Shown in pieces: positions 59,793-64,000 of a stretch of DNA of 64,000 nt (within the stretch, counting starts at the first letter, position 1; every line of letters begins with the position of its first letter). The DNA comes from an uncultured Kiritimatiellota bacterium (GTDB taxonomy: Bacteria > Verrucomicrobiota > Kiritimatiellia > RFP12 > UBA1067): contig CAKULV010000006.1 in NCBI GenBank assembly GCA_934667425.1, positions 13,439 to 77,438 on the forward strand. The letters are read 5' to 3'. The notes under the pieces were generated by a model. It had not been told where the DNA came from, ran no database searches, and was given only the letters and a program-made list of their open reading frames with translations. The position numbers were made by a program, and so were the translations under genes.

Positions 59793-60161
59793 ATGAAATT
59801 CTACAGGTGTGACGTGTGCGGCAAGATTGTCGCAATGGTCAAGGAAACGGCCGTAAGCACCATCTGCTGCGGCAAGCCCATGCGTGAACTGGTTCCCGGC
59901 ACGACCGACGGTGCTGCCGAGAAGCACGTCCCGGTCTACAAAGTGGAGGGCGGCACCGTTACCGTGACGGTCGGCGCCGAGGAGCATCCGATGGTCGAGA
60001 ACCACCACATAGAGTGGATTGCCATCGAGACCGAGAACGGGAACCAGCGCAAGGAGCTGAAGCCGGGGGACAGGCCCCGGGCCGTCTTTGCGCTCGTGCC
60101 ATACGACAAGGTGAAGAGCGTATACGAGTACTGCAATCTTCACGGACTCTGGCGCGCGTGA
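59793..60161 (+). CDS. dfx: Desulfoferrodoxin (superoxide reductase)
   Basis: A 122-residue two-domain protein. The desulforedoxin-like Fe site is CDVCGKI plus ICCGKPM; the superoxide-reductase Fe site has ligands in EKHVPVY, EEHPMVENHHIEWI and YCNLHGLW (four His, one Cys). It reduces superoxide to peroxide in anaerobes. ATG 59793 with AAAGGGA upstream; the frame is open to 59727. The hcp gene begins 19 nt after the stop, so the pair forms an oxidative/nitrosative-stress operon. Confidence 0.95.
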   Translation: MKFYRCDVCGKIVAMVKETAVSTICCGKPMRELVPGTTDGAAEKHVPVYKVEGGTVTVTVGAEEHPMVENHHIEWIAIETENGNQRKELKPGDRPRAVFALVPYDKVKSVYEYCNLHGLWRA

Positions 60162-60180
60162 CGCGGGAAGGAGATGTGCC

Positions 60181-61731
60181 ATGGACACGGCAACCAACGC
60201 AATGTTCTGCAGGCAGTGCCAAGAGACATTCGGCAACACCGGATGTACTCGGATGGGCGTATGCGGGAAATGGCCAGAGACGGCCCGCCTCATGGACGAG
60301 CTTGTCGCCGGACTTGAGGAACTTGCGTCCGAAAAGCCCACGACGACCGAACTCGGCAGATTCGTGACGCATGCGCTTTTCATGACGCTGACAAACGCGA
60401 ACTTTGACGACCGCAGATTGCGAGAAGCGCTTGAGGTCTGCGAAGGGCACCTTGGGCATAAGCCTACGCACAAGATGCCTTGGGCGTTCTCGGATGCCGA
60501 TGCAGACGTGCGTAGCCTGAAGGAGCTTGCGCTTTTCGGTCTGAAGGGCATATCGGCATACGCGCATCATGCGGCGGTGCTTGGCCGCGAAGACGAGACA
60601 ATATATGCATTCGTGTTCAAGGCCCTGAAGGCAATGGGAGAAACGTTGCCGGCCGATGCGCTGACGAGGCTTGTCCTCGAATGCGGCGAGGCTGCCGCGC
60701 ATTCGATGGCTCTACTTGACGGCGCAAACACTTCGGCTTTCGGCAATCCCAAGGTAACTACGGTGTCCGTTGGGGTGGGGACGCATCCGGGGATTCTCGT
60801 CTCAGGGCATGATCTCCGGGATCTTTCCGACCTTCTTGAACAGACTCGGGATCGTGGCGTAGATGTGTATACACATGGCGAAATGCTTCCGGCGCATGCC
60901 TATCCGGCGTTTCACGGGTATCCGCACCTCAAGGGCAACTATGGCGGCGCATGGTATCGTCAGCAAAAGGAATTCGCAACCTTCAACGGTGCGATCCTCA
61001 TGACCACGAACTGCATTGTCCCGGTCGCCGAAGCCTACCGGGAGCGCATCTTCACCACAGGTGTCGCGGGATTCCCCGGCGTGCCGCACATAGCCGATCG
61101 GGTGAACGGCAAGCCAAAGGACTTTTCGGCGGTCATCGCCTGCGCCAGGCGCTGCATGCCGCCGACGCCACTTGGCGCAGGTTCGCTGACGGGCGGCTTT
61201 GCCCACGGTCAGGTGCTTGCGCTCAAGGATAAGGTTGTCGCCGCCGTGAAGTCCGGGAAGATCCGCAAGTTCGTCGTGATGGCGGGCTGCGATGGACGTC
61301 ATCCCTCTCGCGACTACTATGCGCAAGTGGCGACGGCCCTGCCCCCGGATACGGTGATACTCACCGCCGGGTGCGCGAAGTACAGGTACATCGGACTAGT
61401 CAAGGGCGATATCGACGGAATCCCCCGCGTTCTCGATGCCGGTCAGTGCAACGATTCCTATTCGCTTGCAGTGATCGCAATGGCGCTCAAGGACGCATTC
61501 GGGCTGGATGACGTGAATGATCTGCCCCTTGCGTTCGATATCGCGTGGTACGAACAGAAGGCCGTGGCGGTGCTCCTTGCGCTCCTTTCGCTTGGCTTCC
61601 GCAACATACGGCTTGGGCCAACGCTTCCGGCGTTCCTGTCGCCCGGGGTGGCAAAGGTGCTTGTTGATCGCTTCGGCCTTGCCGGGATCGGAACGCCGAG
61701 CGACGATGTTTGCGCAATGATGTCCTGTTGA
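60181..61731 (+). CDS. hcp: Hybrid cluster protein (hydroxylamine/NO reductase)
   Basis: A 516-residue protein. The N-terminal Cys motif MFCRQCQETFGNTGCTRMGVCGK binds the cubane cluster; GHDLRDL, HGEMLPAHAYP, MTTNCIVP, AGCDGRHPSRDYY and AGCAKYRY hold the hybrid-cluster ligands. Hcp proteins detoxify NO or hydroxylamine. The short spacing within the first Cys motif and the overall length (~515-550) match the class found in strict anaerobes. It is co-transcribed with dfx. Confidence 0.95.
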   Translation: MDTATNAMFCRQCQETFGNTGCTRMGVCGKWPETARLMDELVAGLEELASEKPTTTELGRFVTHALFMTLTNANFDDRRLREALEVCEGHLGHKPTHKMPWAFSDADADVRSLKELALFGLKGISAYAHHAAVLGREDETIYAFVFKALKAMGETLPADALTRLVLECGEAAAHSMALLDGANTSAFGNPKVTTVSVGVGTHPGILVSGHDLRDLSDLLEQTRDRGVDVYTHGEMLPAHAYPAFHGYPHLKGNYGGAWYRQQKEFATFNGAILMTTNCIVPVAEAYRERIFTTGVAGFPGVPHIADRVNGKPKDFSAVIACARRCMPPTPLGAGSLTGGFAHGQVLALKDKVVAAVKSGKIRKFVVMAGCDGRHPSRDYYAQVATALPPDTVILTAGCAKYRYIGLVKGDIDGIPRVLDAGQCNDSYSLAVIAMALKDAFGLDDVNDLPLAFDIAWYEQKAVAVLLALLSLGFRNIRLGPTLPAFLSPGVAKVLVDRFGLAGIGTPSDDVCAMMSC

Positions 61732-61755
61732 AGAACTTGCGTTTGACTTGTGTGA

Positions 61756-61824
61756 TAGAATTCCCGTCCGATTTGGCATGGCATAGCGCCAGGTCGGACG
61801 ATATGCAAACGCATGAGGTGACAG
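61756..61824 (+). promoter_or_regulatory. metF promoter and hairpin/pseudoknot-like leader
   Basis: TGATAGAAT gives an extended -10 (hexamer 61756-61761). The leader opens with a stem CGTCCGA/TCGGACG (61765-61771/61794-61800) containing an inner TGGC/GCCA stem. The loop sequence GCATA (61781-61785) can pair with TATGC (61802-61806) just 3' of the stem, an H-type pseudoknot. GAGGTGACAG follows as ribosome binding site. It could be a small riboswitch but matches no class I can name. Confidence 0.4.
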
Positions 61825-62685
61825 ATGAAGATTGCTGACATGTTTGCGGGAAGGACAGTCTTCTCGCTGGAGGTGTTTCCTCCCAAGCCGACCGCCAACG
61901 AGAGCGTGATATACAAAATGCTTGAGCAGTTGACGGACATACGCCCGGATTTCATCAGCGTCACATACGGGGCCGGCGGCGGCAAGAACGGCAGCAAGAC
62001 GATCCAGATCGCCTCTGACATCAAGGGAAAATATGGCGTTGAGAGCGTGGCCCACCTGCCTTGCATCAATCTCACGAAGGATGGTGCGGCGCAGGTCCTC
62101 GACGATATGCGGAGCCATGGGATAGAGAATGTGCTCGTCCTGCGTGGGGACTTGCCGCCGGATACGGTTCCTTCGGGCGATTTCCTGCACGCGAGCGATC
62201 TCATATCGTTCATAAGGGACAGGTACGGCTGTTTCAACGTGCTGGCGGCCTGCTATCCCGAGGTGCATCCTGAGAGCGGAAGCGCGGTGGAAGACCTGAA
62301 GTGGCTCAAGTACAAGGTCGATTGCGGCGCAAACCACCTGATATCGCAGCTTACGCTTGACAACGGGCATTTCTACGGGTTTCTGGAGAAGGCGAGAATC
62401 GCCGGCGTATCCGTTCCGATAGAGGTCGGCATCATGCCGGTCACCAACAGGCGGCAGATAGTGCGGATGGTGGAACTCTGCCATGTGGAACTGCCAAAGA
62501 AGTTCGCAAGGGTGCTTGAAAAGTATGGGGATAACGATGTTGCCATGCGCGATGCCGGGATTGCCTATGCCGTGGACCAGATAGCCGATCTGATGGCCTC
62601 TGGCGTGGACGGGATACATCTCTACACGATGAACAACCCGTATGTGGCGCATAAGATATACGATGCCGTCCAGTCGCTGATTTAG
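61825..62685 (+). CDS. metF: 5,10-methylenetetrahydrofolate reductase
   Basis: A 286-residue TIM-barrel flavoprotein: FSLEVFPPKP (catalytic Glu region), FISVTYGAGG, HLPCINLTKD, NVLVLRGDLPPD, FNVLAACYPEVHPES and GVDGIHLYTMNN are all MetF hallmarks. It makes 5-methyl-THF for methionine synthesis or one-carbon metabolism. GAGG lies upstream of the ATG. Single gene behind a structured leader; tilS follows 30 nt downstream. Confidence 0.96.
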   Translation: MKIADMFAGRTVFSLEVFPPKPTANESVIYKMLEQLTDIRPDFISVTYGAGGGKNGSKTIQIASDIKGKYGVESVAHLPCINLTKDGAAQVLDDMRSHGIENVLVLRGDLPPDTVPSGDFLHASDLISFIRDRYGCFNVLAACYPEVHPESGSAVEDLKWLKYKVDCGANHLISQLTLDNGHFYGFLEKARIAGVSVPIEVGIMPVTNRRQIVRMVELCHVELPKKFARVLEKYGDNDVAMRDAGIAYAVDQIADLMASGVDGIHLYTMNNPYVAHKIYDAVQSLI

Positions 62686-62715
62686 CGGAGGGTTTCGCGC
62701 GGTCTCGTTGCTGTC

Positions 62716-63867
62716 ATGAAGAATGTATCCGTGTCAGGCGCGCAATTGATGAGGGTTGGGCTTGCGGTCTCGGGTGGCGCCGACTCTACGGCCCTGCTCG
62801 TACTCATGTCTCAGCTGCAGGCGTCGCACGGGTTCGAGGCTGTGGTTCTCCATGTGGATCACGGGTTGCGGGAGGATTCCGCAAGCGATGCCGATTATGT
62901 CCGTGGACTCGCGAAGCGTTTCGGTCTGCCGTTCCATGAGCTCCGCACGAAGGTGACAAGGCGGAAGGGGGAGTCCGTGGAGATGGCCGCAAGGCGGGTG
63001 CGGCTTGGATTCTTCGCCGACGCGATGGTGCGCTACCGCCTTGACTGCATTGCGACGGGACATCACATGGATGATGTTGCCGAGACGTTCCTCATGAGGC
63101 TTGCGAGGGCATCTGGCGCGGAAGGACTGGCGGGGCTTAAGCCCGTGAGCTTCGTAGACGGCATTGTATTCATAAGACCGCTCCTGAACGTGCGGGGCTG
63201 CGACCTGCGGGCATTTCTTGAGGCGAGGGGAATCCCCTGGCGGGAAGATTCCACAAATGCGGATACATCCATTCTCCGCAACCGGGTGCGACATGTCGTG
63301 CTTCCATTCCTGAGAAAGGAGCTTGATCCAAGGATTGTGGAGCACATCTGCCGCAGTGCGGGCTATCTGCGAGAGGCGTGCGAGGGGCTCACCGGATCGC
63401 GAGGCGCGTCGGTGGCGGATGGACTGCGTGGGGAAGGCACGGGATGCTCGCAGCCGCGGAATCCTCCGAAGCCATCTCGATACGTGCTTGAGATCGGGCA
63501 CTCCGTAGGCTTTGACAGGACTGCGCAGGGGATAGGGGAATTCCCTGCGACGGCTTCATTCGAGGCCTCGTCGCTGTACGGCAGGACGCTTGACGTACGC
63601 ACTTGGCGTCCGGGCGACTGGATGCGTCCGTGCGGCTTCCCGCATCGACGCAAACTTCAGGATATATTCGTGACCGCAAAGGTGCCGCAGGGATTGCGGC
63701 ACGAGTTGCCGATTGTGGCAGATGCAGATACCGGTGAAGTGCTTTGGTTGCCCGGTTATCGCGTCTCTGAATCGGTTAGGGTGTCCGGACCGGAGGCGCG
63801 GTCTGTCCGATTCCGTCTGTCGCAGCTGTCTGGCTCTGTACACTGGTCGGCGGTAGGCAGGTGTTAG
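62716..63867 (+). CDS. tilS: tRNA(Ile)-lysidine synthetase
   Basis: A 383-residue PP-loop ATPase: GLAVSGGADSTALLVLM (PP-loop), HVDHGLRED, ATGHHMDDVAETFLMRL, EDSTNADTSILRNRVRH and a C-terminal TilS_C-like domain (RTWRPGDWMRPCGFPHRRKLQDIFV). It modifies C34 of tRNA-Ile(CAU) to lysidine, an essential step. No Shine-Dalgarno sequence before ATG 62716; translation may be coupled to metF. Confidence 0.95.
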   Translation: MKNVSVSGAQLMRVGLAVSGGADSTALLVLMSQLQASHGFEAVVLHVDHGLREDSASDADYVRGLAKRFGLPFHELRTKVTRRKGESVEMAARRVRLGFFADAMVRYRLDCIATGHHMDDVAETFLMRLARASGAEGLAGLKPVSFVDGIVFIRPLLNVRGCDLRAFLEARGIPWREDSTNADTSILRNRVRHVVLPFLRKELDPRIVEHICRSAGYLREACEGLTGSRGASVADGLRGEGTGCSQPRNPPKPSRYVLEIGHSVGFDRTAQGIGEFPATASFEASSLYGRTLDVRTWRPGDWMRPCGFPHRRKLQDIFVTAKVPQGLRHELPIVADADTGEVLWLPGYRVSESVRVSGPEARSVRFRLSQLSGSVHWSAVGRC

Positions 63868-64000
63868 GTTTCGGGCTTTAGTGGGCGCATAGGCCCGTCG
63901 GCGGTTTCCCGTGGCTAACTTCATGCGCGTTCCGCCCGCGTTTTACGGGGGTTTCCCGGCCCCGCGAAAAACCTCGAAAAATATTCGCGGAACCCCTTGC
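63868..64000. other. Non-coding end of the window
   Basis: No gene is visible. CCGCG (63962-63966) and CGCGG (63987-63991) flank an A-rich stretch containing AAATAT, possibly a hairpin or part of a promoter for a gene outside the window. Confidence 0.3.

Overview
The window is GC-rich, densely coded and mostly on the + strand. It reads as a chromosomal segment from a Gram-negative bacterium of the Planctomycetes-Verrucomicrobia-Chlamydiae superphylum. The best guess is a Kiritimatiellota relative (inference). Supporting points are DUF4838 and GH127 proteins in one cluster, exported Gly/Ser/Asn-rich beta-helix proteins, Tat-type signals on a sugar isomerase-like lipoprotein, a GH99-like WbsX protein, no SusC/SusD pair, and an outer-membrane-type beta-barrel ending in Phe. 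No rRNA, tRNA, CRISPR array, insertion sequence or prophage was seen.

Region 1 (1-22361) is a carbohydrate-degradation locus. In order it holds a partial DUF4838 protein, a GH127 beta-L-arabinofuranosidase-like enzyme, a GH2 beta-galactosidase-like enzyme, and a convergent XylR-type AraC regulator. A long run of exported enzymes follows: a GH50 agarase-like domain fused to a polysaccharide-deacetylase-like domain, a DUF4838 protein, a GH36-like TIM barrel, a GH20-like TIM barrel, a beta-helix protein and a second GH50 enzyme. It ends with a Gfo/Idh/MocA oxidoreductase and a sugar-phosphate isomerase/epimerase. GH50 plus GH2 suggests a beta-galactan (agar- or porphyran-like) substrate; this is inference.

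Region 2 (22433-45561) is mostly housekeeping. It has an unknown protein with a leaderless-type promoter, a very palindromic intergenic element, a feo iron-uptake operon (two FeoA, FeoB, a Cys-rich membrane protein), an outer-membrane barrel, a Tat-lipoprotein isomerase, DUF192, gapA, rpsU, ribBA, a YchJ-like SEC-C protein, deoC, hisS, a Sel1-repeat protein, ilvB-ilvN, mtnN, mnmE, thrS lacking the TGS domain, an FTR-like Fe-S protein, an RluA-type pseudouridine synthase, and trpB2. trpB2 is preceded by a textbook transcription-attenuation leader: a 24-residue peptide with Phe-Asn-Phe-Phe-Trp-Trp-Trp and a strong intrinsic terminator. An AraC-family gene closes the block.

Region 3 (45700-59598) starts with a Phd/YefM-ParE toxin-antitoxin pair. 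A second carbohydrate locus follows: DUF6067-like, GH99/WbsX-like, beta-helix, CBM-like, GH42-like and a GH127-TIM-barrel fusion. The first two enzyme genes carry near-identical copies of a roughly 90-bp promoter/operator segment.

Region 4 (59666-64000) holds a desulfoferrodoxin-hcp stress operon with a palindromic operator candidate, metF behind a hairpin/pseudoknot-like leader, and tilS.

Two layers of control stand out. Many promoters are good sigma70 matches with 17-bp spacers. Several genes instead have an extended -10 (TGnTATAAT-type) only 6-9 nt before the ATG, which implies leaderless or nearly leaderless mRNAs.
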